Source: Desulfopila aestuarii DSM 18488 | GTDB lineage: Bacteria; Desulfobacterota; Desulfobulbia; Desulfobulbales; Desulfocapsaceae | Assembly (NCBI RefSeq): GCF_900143695.1 | Contig: NZ_FRFE01000028.1 | Coordinates: forward strand, 1 to 62,297 | Direction of reading: 5' to 3' | Length of the DNA stretch: 62,297 nt | Shown: positions 17,692 to 25,740 of the stretch, piece by piece | Layout: every line of letters starts with the position of its first letter | How positions within the stretch are numbered: position 1 is the first letter of the stretch | Notes under the pieces: model-generated | Seen by the model: only the letters and a program-made list of their open reading frames with translations | The model's database searches: none | What the model was told of the DNA's origin: nothing | Program-made: the position numbers and the translations under genes

Positions 17692-18149
17692 TTTTTTGCC
17701 TCCCCGAGAGCTTCGATATAAAATGTACGGAGACTGAGGACCAGGGCTATGAGGGCCGGGACGAGAAGGAAGTGATCCATCTTCGTGAGGTAATAGAGCG
17801 CTTTGATAAACGTAATAGGGGGCGCGAGTCGGGCCTGCCATTCATCCTCGGCCATGAAATCACTTTCCTGAAGATGTTCAAAAGTGAGGTGGCCGGTGAA
17901 TGCCAGAGCATTCCAGCAGATCAGGAATATGCAGAATATCTGGAAGAATCGCCATCCCTTCAACGAGGTTTCCTGGGTCCGGCGGGTGTGCCAGGAGAGA
18001 TAGGCGAGGGCGGATATAAAAAGGATATGGGCCATCTGGTGGACATAGATGCCCTCTGGCGCACCGTGGGTCTGGAGCGCCATGGCACTGTCGGCGAACC
18101 CGAAGGTCAGGATGAGTACGATTATGGATGAGAGATGGTGAATGCGCAT
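17688..18149 (-). CDS. Histidine-containing integral membrane protein coupled to a sensor kinase
   Basis: A 153-residue protein of no family I can name. It begins with a signal-like hydrophobic stretch (HLSSIIVLILTFGFADSAMA), followed by THGAPEGIYVHQMAH, three His within a short extracytoplasmic-looking loop, then three further membrane spans (AHILFISALAYLSW, FFQIFCIFLICWNALAF, FLLVPALIALVLSL). GHLTFEHLQ and KMDHF add more His near membrane faces. The start is ATG at 18149, with GAGGAAAAC just upstream; a longer frame to 18248 lacks one. It is translationally coupled to the kinase gene by a 4-base overlap. Clustered His near spans suggest metal or haem binding, making it a candidate sensing subunit; that is an inference. 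Confidence 0.7.
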   Translation of the reverse strand: MRIHHLSSIIVLILTFGFADSAMALQTHGAPEGIYVHQMAHILFISALAYLSWHTRRTQETSLKGWRFFQIFCIFLICWNALAFTGHLTFEHLQESDFMAEDEWQARLAPPITFIKALYYLTKMDHFLLVPALIALVLSLRTFYIEALGEAKK

Positions 18150-18619
18150 GTTTTCCTCGTATGATGATCTGCTACTAGCATCTAACGTGCCTGAATCACC
18201 GGATGTTGGAAATGGTGTAAATGTCCCTGCATAACATGTGGTTGTCACGACTTTTCATAATAGACGCGCTGCCTGTGATGGCTTCTTTTCAGAGATGACA
18301 ACGGGAAGTGCAGCTTTCATGCTGCACCCTTTGCCGGAAAATTGCAAAAAAAAACACATTTCCCATAAGCTGAGAGGTAATAGCAAATAATTGCAGCTGC
18401 TGTGACAAAGTGCATCGAAAATGTTGCGTCGATATAATGTGCTGTTTATTATGGTAAAAATAAGAGTCTTGCCGACCGGCACCCACGTGTTGGGGCAACA
18501 TCTCGGTTGCAGGTGCCGGATCACTGTATGTGATCCGGAATCCTGGTTTGAAAGAGCGGGATGGTGCCGGATGGTGTCCGGCAGGTTGTCGCGGAGAAGA
18601 GGCCGAAGCAGGAAGGGTC
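18150..18619. other. 470-base gene-free stretch with several hairpins
   Basis: No credible gene. It contains a perfect hairpin, CCGGATCAC and GTGATCCGG around TGTAT at 18516-18538, nested in weaker complementarity between CCGGCACC (about 18477-18484) and GGTGCCGG (18512-18519). GTGCAG...CTGCAC near 18310-18330 is a smaller one. The promoter of the upstream minus-strand operon and the 3' end of the minus-strand gene at 18620 both fall here. Confidence 0.4.
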
Positions 18620-19966
18620 CTAATCAAACATATCCTTTAAGGCTTCATTGATCTCGTCGATTTCGTCCTGGTCGAAGCGTTCCGGTTGAAAGTCCGGTCC
18701 GGCCCATTCCTGCATTGATGCATGCTCCTCATGTTCCGGATCGCTATAGGCCTCCAGAAATTCCATATAGCCCCAGATGCCGCCGCAATCTTCAGGAGGG
18801 CAGGCGCGTTTGCCTTTGATGAGCACCGGGTAGGGCTTTCCTTCGTTTATTGGCAGGGTCTTTTCAACGGTTATTCGGTGTTCCCAGTCATCGCCGAAAT
18901 CGTAGGTATAGGAAAAGTGGGGCGCAAGGTCTTTGGCAAGGTTGTGGAGAGTGTATTCCTCTTCATTGGCAATGGGCTCCATTCCCCAATCGTCGTCCAG
19001 CTCTGGCCCGTAGGCTTTCCTGCCGATCTGGAACTGGTGGAGGTGGCTGTCAAACCAGCCCATGGTCAGCTGAATGATCTCGTGGAGATCGGCGAGCGTC
19101 ACCGTGTCAGGAACCAGCACTCTGCGCCAGATTGGTGGTTTGGCACCTTGCAGGGAAATTTTGAATTGGTAGGCCAGATGCTCCGCTTTTGCTTTTGGTT
19201 TTTTCTTGCCTGAGCCGAAATCGACCTTGATAACATTGGCTTTGCGTGCGCTTTTGGCAGCAGGAGGCGTCGGGGCAGGAAAGACTGGCGGTTTTAAGGC
19301 GGCTGATATATCGGGCTGTGTCCCGGCCGGCATATCGGCGCCAATTGCCTCTGCATAGCTGCGCAGGGTCTTGACGGCAAGCGGGAGGGTTGACAGCAGA
19401 AAGGCATCAATCTGCAGCTCCCGGTTTTGCTGATCGGGGTCGAAATGTGAAAATGCCTGGGCAAAGACTTCGTCGGGCAGTTGCTCAAAAAAGGGCATAA
19501 TCTCCTCGGGATCAACGAGACCCTGAATGACCATCAGGCTGAAATACAGCTCCTCGACCATCTGCGGCGCAAGCGACGAATCATCGCCAGGTTCCCAGAT
19601 CTCCGGTCTGAGTCCCAGAGCCTCTTCGAAGCCGGACACCCACTCCAACACCTCTTCAAGATCACAGTGCTCAAGGGTTTCCAGCTCATAGGGGAATGGA
19701 AGATCATCCCGCTCTTTTTTCGCGATAAAGGTAGCAAAAACCTGACTCAGTACAATGCTCATCGATCGGGCCTGGTCCATGGCGGTGATTTCCGAGTCGT
19801 CTTCACCGAAGATAGCCACCATCCATTCATCCGGTGGGATTGCTACCGGGGTGATGGCAAGGCCGAACATAAAGCCCATAAGTTCATTGTAGCTCATGGT
19901 CTGTTCGGGGATTGGTGCGCGGGCGAGCAGTTCCTGCAAAAGTGTCTTTTCTGTTGGAGATAGCAT
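18620..19966 (-). CDS. Fusion of UPF0149 (YecA/YgfB-like) and plasmid pRiA4b ORF-3-like domains
   Basis: A 448-residue cytosolic protein with two recognisable halves. Residues about 1-215 resemble the UPF0149 family (YecA/YgfB): EQTMSYNELMGFMFGLAITP, FLLSTLPLAVKTL. After a Pro/Ala-rich linker (PPVFPAPTPPAAKSARK) comes the pRiA4b ORF-3-like domain, with the hallmark YQFKISLQGAKPPIWRRVLV, LHEIIQLTMGW...HLHQF, YTYDFGDDWEH and PPEDCGG. Neither family has a well-established biochemical function, so none is assigned. ATG at 19966 is the first in frame. It is a single-gene unit, divergent from the GGDEF gene at 20361. Confidence 0.85.
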   Translation of the reverse strand: MLSPTEKTLLQELLARAPIPEQTMSYNELMGFMFGLAITPVAIPPDEWMVAIFGEDDSEITAMDQARSMSIVLSQVFATFIAKKERDDLPFPYELETLEHCDLEEVLEWVSGFEEALGLRPEIWEPGDDSSLAPQMVEELYFSLMVIQGLVDPEEIMPFFEQLPDEVFAQAFSHFDPDQQNRELQIDAFLLSTLPLAVKTLRSYAEAIGADMPAGTQPDISAALKPPVFPAPTPPAAKSARKANVIKVDFGSGKKKPKAKAEHLAYQFKISLQGAKPPIWRRVLVPDTVTLADLHEIIQLTMGWFDSHLHQFQIGRKAYGPELDDDWGMEPIANEEEYTLHNLAKDLAPHFSYTYDFGDDWEHRITVEKTLPINEGKPYPVLIKGKRACPPEDCGGIWGYMEFLEAYSDPEHEEHASMQEWAGPDFQPERFDQDEIDEINEALKDMFD

Positions 19967-20076
19967 GGTGTTGTCGTGTAGTATAAAAATAAGAGTGGAG
20001 TCAGACGGTGATTACGTATTTTGCACCTGAACGCAGATGACTGTCTGCCATGAAGGGAAGGTGCGAAAATGCAGTA

Positions 20077-20140
20077 AAGTATATGGGTTGGCCGGTGTTT
20101 TCTCTGAAAAAAGTATTTCGGCAACCCTCTGAATATACTT
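20077..20140. repeat. Two-part inverted repeat in a divergent promoter region
   Basis: AAGTATAT (20077-20084) pairs with ATATACTT (20133-20140), and the adjoining GGGTTGGCCG (20085-20094) pairs with CGGCAACCC (20119-20127) with one bulge. The hairpin lies in the 394-base region between two divergent genes (19967-20360), which otherwise shows no gene. It could be an operator or RNA leader element. Confidence 0.45.
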
Positions 20141-20360
20141 CATCTGCCGGAAAAGAAAACAGTCTTCGGTAACAGACGCCAGGTGATCAGTTGCGGGGGA
20201 TGTCAGTGACTGATAGGGCGTAGATATTATGGAAATATCTGTTCCTCCACGTTCTTTTTTCTTGCCAGCTTAAGGTAGGAGTGTAACAATCTGGGGCGTA
20301 TTTTTTTTCAGTATTGCCATAATTGCCCTATAAACGAGAAAAACAGATCATCGAGAAAAC

Positions 20361-21914
20361 ATGCTGACTGCCGCACAACTGAGAAAAAACATCTTCAGCT
20401 GGGATTACCGGTTGTATATGCCTTTTGTGCGGATCTTCGGATGGTTTGGGGTTCTGGCGCATCTACTCTTTTACTTCGCTCTCCATTACAATCCCGCCGA
20501 TGTTACCAATTTCGTTCTCCGGATGCTGGTTGTCGCGGCGTTTGTGCCATTTGTTTTTTACCCTAGAGAAGAGTGGCAGATAGGGCACAAACTTTACTAT
20601 GAACTGGCTCTCGCTGTTACCATGCCAGGCTATTTCACCTACATGCTTCTGGCGAATGGGAGTCTGTACTGGGCCGTTACGCTTATCTTTGTCGTTATCT
20701 ATTACGGCGTGTTCGTCCGCTGGCAGTTTGCGCTGTGGCTCTACCCTTTGGCGGTGGCAGGGGCATTTGGTATTGACCACTTGTTTTCTTCAGGCATGGC
20801 CATCGAGAACCGGCAGGTTCTTGAGCTGCAGGGAATTATCCTCTTGGCCTTGATCCTGGTCCAGGTCTTAAAGACTTTCGTCGAGACGTCTCATTCCGAG
20901 ATGGCACAACTGAAAGAGAAAGCGGATCAGCAGAATGAGATTTTTTCAGCATTGCTTGATATTTCGGTTGAGGTGAGCCGCTTTGATGACCTTGACGAGA
21001 TCTTCCATCTACTTTTGAAGAGATTTGAAACTATTTTTCCCGATCGTGGTTTCGGTCTCCTGGTAGAAGGGCCGCGGCCCAAGATTATTCCCTATATGGC
21101 CTTTCGCGGTGTCTCGCAGAAAGACACGACGTTTCTTCTCCAGGTGCACCCTTACGTTCTCGGTTTTGCCAGTGTCAGCCTTGATAACGATGAGGAAACC
21201 CTCTCTTCCATCGAGGGTGAGGACTGGCAGGTTTTTGGCGGTGGTATCCGTTCAACATCGATCCACGGCCAGACTGTCTACTGCTTCAAACTTTTCATCA
21301 AGGGGCGAAGCCTTGATGAGGGTGAACGGCGGACCCTGGAAGTTTTTCTCGAGACTATCCGTGGTATGACCCGTTCCCGCATCCAGGCGCTGGAACTGGA
21401 ACGCTATTCAAACACCGACCACCTGACAGGGCTTTACAACCGCAACTATTTTGATCGGGTGCTGGCAGAATGGCAGGAGAAGGCGCGTCCGGAGAAGCCG
21501 TTTTCTGTCATTTTCGGTGACATCAACGGTCTCAAGCGTATCAACGATACCTATGGGCATCCGGCGGGTGACATGATGATTCGCTCCTGCGCCAATCTAC
21601 TCAGTCAGGCGGCGCGGCAATCCGATCTGGTCTTCCGGCTTGGCGGCGATGAGGTGGTGATCATCTGTCCGTCAACGACGCTGGCTCATGCCGATGAGCT
21701 GGTTAAAAGGATCAGGAAGGGTATGGAGACTCTGCGGGTACCCTGTGTTGATGAGGTGAGCGGCAAGGTCACCGAGGAGCGGGTGCATATCAGCTTCGGC
21801 GTGGCCTGTTCCATTGAGAACGGCCCGCAGGAGGTGGTGAACCTGGCGGACAAGCGGATGTTCGAGGACAAAAACCGCTATTATGAGGAAGGTAACGTCG
21901 AGCGGTACCGATAA
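20361..21914 (+). CDS. Membrane-anchored GAF-GGDEF diguanylate cyclase
   Basis: A 517-residue protein. The first 175 residues contain about six hydrophobic spans (for example FGWFGVLAHLLFYFAL, LILVQVLKTF). A short coiled coil and a GAF-like domain follow (about 195-345), then a GGDEF domain (about 350-510) with DHLTGLYNRNYF, DINGLKRINDTYGHPAGD and the active-site loop RLGGDEVVI. The loop reads GGDEV rather than GGDEF or GGEEF, so synthesis of c-di-GMP is likely but may be reduced. No RxxD inhibitory site is obvious. The gene is monocistronic, and its stop lies 4 bases from the convergent stop of the small membrane gene at 21919. Confidence 0.9.
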   Translation: MLTAAQLRKNIFSWDYRLYMPFVRIFGWFGVLAHLLFYFALHYNPADVTNFVLRMLVVAAFVPFVFYPREEWQIGHKLYYELALAVTMPGYFTYMLLANGSLYWAVTLIFVVIYYGVFVRWQFALWLYPLAVAGAFGIDHLFSSGMAIENRQVLELQGIILLALILVQVLKTFVETSHSEMAQLKEKADQQNEIFSALLDISVEVSRFDDLDEIFHLLLKRFETIFPDRGFGLLVEGPRPKIIPYMAFRGVSQKDTTFLLQVHPYVLGFASVSLDNDEETLSSIEGEDWQVFGGGIRSTSIHGQTVYCFKLFIKGRSLDEGERRTLEVFLETIRGMTRSRIQALELERYSNTDHLTGLYNRNYFDRVLAEWQEKARPEKPFSVIFGDINGLKRINDTYGHPAGDMMIRSCANLLSQAARQSDLVFRLGGDEVVIICPSTTLAHADELVKRIRKGMETLRVPCVDEVSGKVTEERVHISFGVACSIENGPQEVVNLADKRMFEDKNRYYEEGNVERYR

Positions 21915-21918
21915 TAGT

Positions 21919-22170
21919 TCATTCGTCTGCTTTTTCCCCGTTATTTTCCAGGGAGTCGTCTTCAATTTCCGTGGTGGACTCTCCATCGTCATGGTCGTAA
22001 AGCTGTTTGCCGGCAAGGAGTAGGAGTGCCATGGCCGCAAGTGGGGCAAGCAGCTGGAGAAGGCCAAGCAGACGGTGTTCTTCAGGAAGCAGTTCCCTCA
22101 CCCCATATTTCAGGCTGCAATAGGCCAGAATGGCCAGTAATACCGAACCCCACCAGGGAAAGCGGTTCAT
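21919..22170 (-). CDS. Small two-span membrane protein (unknown function)
   Basis: An 83-residue protein with two hydrophobic segments (WWGSVLLAILAYCSL and LLQLLAPLAAMALLLLAG) and a strongly acidic C-terminal tail (DDGESTTEIEDDSLENNGEK). No family is recognised. Its start overlaps the stop of the upstream HEAT-repeat gene by 4 bases, so the two are translationally coupled. Confidence 0.65.
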   Translation of the reverse strand: MNRFPWWGSVLLAILAYCSLKYGVRELLPEEHRLLGLLQLLAPLAAMALLLLAGKQLYDHDDGESTTEIEDDSLENNGEKADE

Positions 22171-22559
22171 GAGAGTTCCTCCAGTACCATTTCCACCATT
22201 TCCCGCACTTGGGGGCTGGGATCTTCCTGCATTGCCTGAATGTGGGCAACTGCTTCAGCCGTACCGATCAATCCGAGTACGCCGATCGCTTCACCCCGCA
22301 TGGTGGGGGAGTCAGAAGCAAGTAGCTTGATCAGTGACGGGATGGCCAGTGAGAGCTTTTCTGGCTGAATATTTTTCAACTCCTCAAACAGCACGGATAC
22401 GCCGACCCGGACCGCGAACCGTTCATCATCGAGAATTTCCCCTGTCCAGCTATAATAGGCTGGCTCACGTCGAAACATGGCCACGATATTTTCCACATGG
22501 CCCATCTCAAGAAAATCGGCGATCACTTTTTTCAGTTCTGTATCGCTTACATCCGTCAT
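22167..22559 (-). CDS. HEAT-repeat protein
   Basis: About 130 residues, largely helical. The C-terminal half holds a HEAT-like pair: SPTMRGEAIGVLGLIGTAEAV followed by SPQVREMVEMVLEEL, the repeat type used for protein-protein contact. I chose Met at 22559 (MTDVSDTEL); an in-frame Met 20 codons upstream (22619) is possible but has no ribosome-binding site. It precedes and overlaps the small membrane protein gene. Function is probably as an adaptor; partner unknown. Confidence 0.65.
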   Translation of the reverse strand: MTDVSDTELKKVIADFLEMGHVENIVAMFRREPAYYSWTGEILDDERFAVRVGVSVLFEELKNIQPEKLSLAIPSLIKLLASDSPTMRGEAIGVLGLIGTAEAVAHIQAMQEDPSPQVREMVEMVLEELS

Positions 22560-22737
22560 AGTTGCCTGTTGCGCTGAAATTGGTAGAATAAAGGTAACAT
22601 TTTGTTCGCAGCGGTTCATACAGTGCTGGCAATCGAGAGGGTTGGCAAGCTTTTTCGGGCCGTGCGCATAATTTACTGCTGCTCCCGGAGTTCTGGATCA
22701 TGTAGCTTTGTACCATTCTTTTTGACAGGGAGGGGGT

Positions 22738-23733
22738 ATGGCTAAAGTATGGAATCCTGGAATGCTGTTGAGCGTTTCGAGCGGTTACTGGACCGGTTGC
22801 ACCCTGCAGGCGGGGGTACGGCTCAAAATATTCACTGGTCTGGCCGGAGGGGCGCTGCCGGCTGATGATCTGGCAGTAAAACTCGATTGCGATGAACGGG
22901 CTACGGTCCTGCTCCTTGATGCGCTCTCCGCCATGGGGCTGCTGATCAAGGAGGGTGAGGTCTACCGTAACAGCGATGCCGCTCAGGAGTTACTGGTTGC
23001 AGATTCACCACGTTATATGGGGCATATCATCATGCACCATCACCATCTTCTGGATGGCTGGGCTCAGCTCGATCAGGCGGTGAAAACTGGAGAGGCCGTG
23101 AAAAAACGCTCGTATGGCATCGATACGGAGCGAGAGAGTTTTCTGATGGGCATGTTCAATCTGGCCATGGCTATTGCCCCGGCGATTGCCAAGGAGATCT
23201 CGCTTAGCGACCGCCGGCGCCTTCTCGATCTCGGTGGCGGCCCCGGCACCTATGCCATCCAGTTTTGTTTGGCCAATCCGGGGTTACGGGCGGTTATTCT
23301 CGATAGGCCGACCACTGAACCTTTTGCCCGGCGGACCGCGGAGAGGTTCGGAGTGAGTGACCGGATCGATTTTATAGGTGGCGATTTTACCGTCGATGAT
23401 ATCAGCGGCGGCCCTTACGATGTCGCCTGGCTTTCGCAGATTCTCCATAGCAATACTCTTGAAGCCTGTGAGGAACTGATCGCACGAACCGTTGAAGCGC
23501 TTGAGCCGAACGGGATGATTCTGGTGCATGACTTTATCCTCGACAATACGAAGGACGGCCCAGAGTTCCCGGCGCTCTTTTCGCTTAACATGCTGCTGGC
23601 CGGTAATGGCGGCCGCTCCTACTCTGAGCAGGAAATCAGGGATATGCTGGAAAAAGCGGGGGTCGAGGATATTACCCGTTACCAGTTCAGAGCCCCCAAC
23701 GATTCCTCAATTTTAGCGGGCAGAAAAGGTTGA
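22738..23733 (+). CDS. SAM-dependent O-methyltransferase (dimerisation plus methyltransferase domains)
   Basis: A 331-residue protein of the O-methyltransferase family 2 / HIOMT type. The N-terminal winged-helix dimerisation domain spans about 15-90. The Rossmann-like methyltransferase domain (about 110-315) shows SAM motif I LLDLGGGPGTYA, an acidic residue after VILDRP, and VAWLSQILHSN near the active site. Family members methylate small hydroxylated molecules, and bacterial ones often act in pigment, quinone or natural product pathways; the substrate here is unknown. GGGAGG precedes the ATG by 6 to 8 bases. The stop TGA is contributed by the outer end of palindromic repeat copy B. Confidence 0.87.
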   Translation: MAKVWNPGMLLSVSSGYWTGCTLQAGVRLKIFTGLAGGALPADDLAVKLDCDERATVLLLDALSAMGLLIKEGEVYRNSDAAQELLVADSPRYMGHIIMHHHHLLDGWAQLDQAVKTGEAVKKRSYGIDTERESFLMGMFNLAMAIAPAIAKEISLSDRRRLLDLGGGPGTYAIQFCLANPGLRAVILDRPTTEPFARRTAERFGVSDRIDFIGGDFTVDDISGGPYDVAWLSQILHSNTLEACEELIARTVEALEPNGMILVHDFILDNTKDGPEFPALFSLNMLLAGNGGRSYSEQEIRDMLEKAGVEDITRYQFRAPNDSSILAGRKG

Positions 23734-23922
23734 CGGACTCGTAAAAAGCCCGATCTACTTCGTTGTAGATCGTAAACGTCGATTCGCCGTACCATGTGTA
23801 CTGTCAAATCGACGTTTACGATACTACGCCTCGTACCCCAAGGGCATTTCCTGCGGGGCATATATCGATTTTTTTCCAGAGTCCATTTGTACGGTCAACA
23901 TGAATTTTCACGAGACTGTCAA
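23730..23922. repeat. Palindromic MITE-like element, copy B
   Basis: A 193-bp element filling the space between a methyltransferase and an ABC transporter gene. The outer ends are inverted repeats: TTGACGGACTCGTAAAAA (23730-23747) against the complement of TTGACAGTCTCGTGAAAA (23905-23922). An inner hairpin has arms 23765-23792 and 23798-23827, sharing ATCGTAAACGTCGATT. The left end supplies the TGA stop of the methyltransferase gene. The ends match copy A at 3307-3467 while the interior differs in sequence but not in design. Confidence 0.7.
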
Positions 23923-23931
23923 GGTTGATGA

Positions 23932-25740
23932 TCAGGCAGGGGCCGTTGTTGCGCCGTTGTGCAGATCCATGGCCACCAGCTGAGCATAATGGCCGTCCGC
24001 GGCGATGAGTTCCTCATGGTTGCCTTGCTCAATGATCCGCCCCCCGGCCATCACAACGATATGATCTGCCCTCCGGATAGTGGAGAGGCGGTGGGCGATG
24101 ATCAGCGATGTGCGGCCGGTGAAAGCATCGGCCAGCGCTGATTCGAGGATGTTTTCCGATTCGGTGTCGATGGCTGCGGTGGCCTCGTCCAGCACCAGAA
24201 TCTTCGGATCGCGGCAAAGGACCCGGGCAAAGGAGAGGAGCTGCTTCTCACCGGTGGAAAGTTCTTTGCCGCCTTCGCCTATCATGGTGTCGAGGCCTTG
24301 TGGCAATTTGTCGACAAAGCGATGCATCCCGGTATTGGTAAGTATTTGCTCGATTTCGCTTCTGCTTTTTCCCGTGTCCATTACAATATTGGACAACAGG
24401 GTGTCCTGGAGGATGAGTACATCCTGCAACACCACCCCTACCATATTACGTAACTGGTTGAGACTGAACTTGGTGATAGGGGTATCATCGATCAAAATCT
24501 TCCCCTCTTGTGGATCATAAAACCTGAGCAGCAGGTTGACCAATGTGGTTTTGCCGGAGCCGGTGGTGCCGACCAATGCGACGGTACGGCCTGGCCGAAG
24601 ACGTAGTGAGACGTCTTTAATCACCGGTTTCTTCGGGTCATAGCCAAAACATACTTTATCAAAAACGAGCTCACCCCGGTGGGAAGCTGTGGAAACAGGT
24701 TGTTCGGCTTCGTGAATTGCACTTGTTGTGTCCAGTAGCTGGAAGATCCGTTCGGCTGAGGCCATGGCGGATTGGACGATGGAGTATTTCTGGCTAAGTT
24801 CTCTCAGCGGTTGGAAAAACAGCTTCATATAAGAGATAAATGCCACCAGTTCACCGATGGTCAGCCGCTCGCGCAGTATCTCGCCGCCGCCGTACCAGAG
24901 GATCATGGCCATGGCTGCAGAGCCTAAAAACTCAGTGATGGGCATGAAGGTGCCGAACAGCTTGATCTGGCTGAGTGTCCGCTGCAAATAGCCTTCACTC
25001 AGTTCCTCGAATTCGTCCCGGGATCGTTTCTCACGACCGAACAGTTGCAGAATCGAGATGCCTGCGATCGCTTCAGAGAGAAACGAGTTGATTTTTACCA
25101 GCTGGCTCCTGATAGCCCGGAATTTGTCTCGTGCCAGCCTGGCAAAGAGAATGGTGAGGCCCAGCGATATCGGTACAAAGATAGTCATAACCAGCGCCAG
25201 GCGGACATTCATCAGGTACAGAGCGATCAGGATACCAATGAGGCGCAGCAGGTCATTGAACATGGTGACCATCACTGATGAGAACATCTCGTACATGTTC
25301 TGGATATCGTTGGTGAGCCTGGTTACCAGCCGGCCGGTGGGATTACTGTTGAAGATGTTGAGATCGAGCCGCAGCATATGGGCAAAGAGGTCCTGCCTGA
25401 TCGAATGCATGATCCACTGGCCCACATATTCCAGTACCACCACCTGCAGAAACGAGAGCAGAAAGACGGCGATCACCATGATGCAGTACCAGAGTGCAGT
25501 GGTGGAAAGCCCGATGAGACGGGCGGTGGCATCAAGGTTGATATCGGTGATATAGCGGTCGATACCCTGCTGCATCAACCAGGGCTGGGCCAGGGTGGCA
25601 CCGGTTACTGCCAGCGAGAGCAGGACAGCGAAGGTGAACGAGACCCAGCGGTTGAAGGTGTAGCGGGCGATACGCCGCCAGATACGCATATCACCGATAG
25701 AGACCCGGTGGCCCCCCTCATCGTAGCCGAAGTTCATCAT
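23932..25740 (-). CDS. ABC exporter half-transporter with a consensus nucleotide-binding domain
   Basis: A 602-residue membrane-ATPase fusion of the type IV (MdlB/MsbA-like) exporter fold. Six membrane spans occupy about 25-330. The ATPase domain has Walker A GTTGSGKTT, signature LSTGEKQ, Walker B VLDEATAAID with catalytic Glu, and switch His in IIAHRLST, so it has a full catalytic set. Its start overlaps the stop of the partner gene at 25737 by 4 bases, and the partner has degenerate catalytic residues. The two should form a heterodimeric exporter with one competent site. The substrate (lipid, peptide or drug) cannot be predicted. Confidence 0.92.
   Translation of the reverse strand: MMNFGYDEGGHRVSIGDMRIWRRIARYTFNRWVSFTFAVLLSLAVTGATLAQPWLMQQGIDRYITDINLDATARLIGLSTTALWYCIMVIAVFLLSFLQVVVLEYVGQWIMHSIRQDLFAHMLRLDLNIFNSNPTGRLVTRLTNDIQNMYEMFSSVMVTMFNDLLRLIGILIALYLMNVRLALVMTIFVPISLGLTILFARLARDKFRAIRSQLVKINSFLSEAIAGISILQLFGREKRSRDEFEELSEGYLQRTLSQIKLFGTFMPITEFLGSAAMAMILWYGGGEILRERLTIGELVAFISYMKLFFQPLRELSQKYSIVQSAMASAERIFQLLDTTSAIHEAEQPVSTASHRGELVFDKVCFGYDPKKPVIKDVSLRLRPGRTVALVGTTGSGKTTLVNLLLRFYDPQEGKILIDDTPITKFSLNQLRNMVGVVLQDVLILQDTLLSNIVMDTGKSRSEIEQILTNTGMHRFVDKLPQGLDTMIGEGGKELSTGEKQLLSFARVLCRDPKILVLDEATAAIDTESENILESALADAFTGRTSLIIAHRLSTIRRADHIVVMAGGRIIEQGNHEELIAADGHYAQLVAMDLHNGATTAPA

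Noticed and set aside
16126-17841. Longer form of the sensor kinase beginning at 17841
   Set aside because: The extra 50 residues are low-complexity, overlap the upstream membrane protein gene and have no ribosome-binding site; ATG 17691 has a good one.
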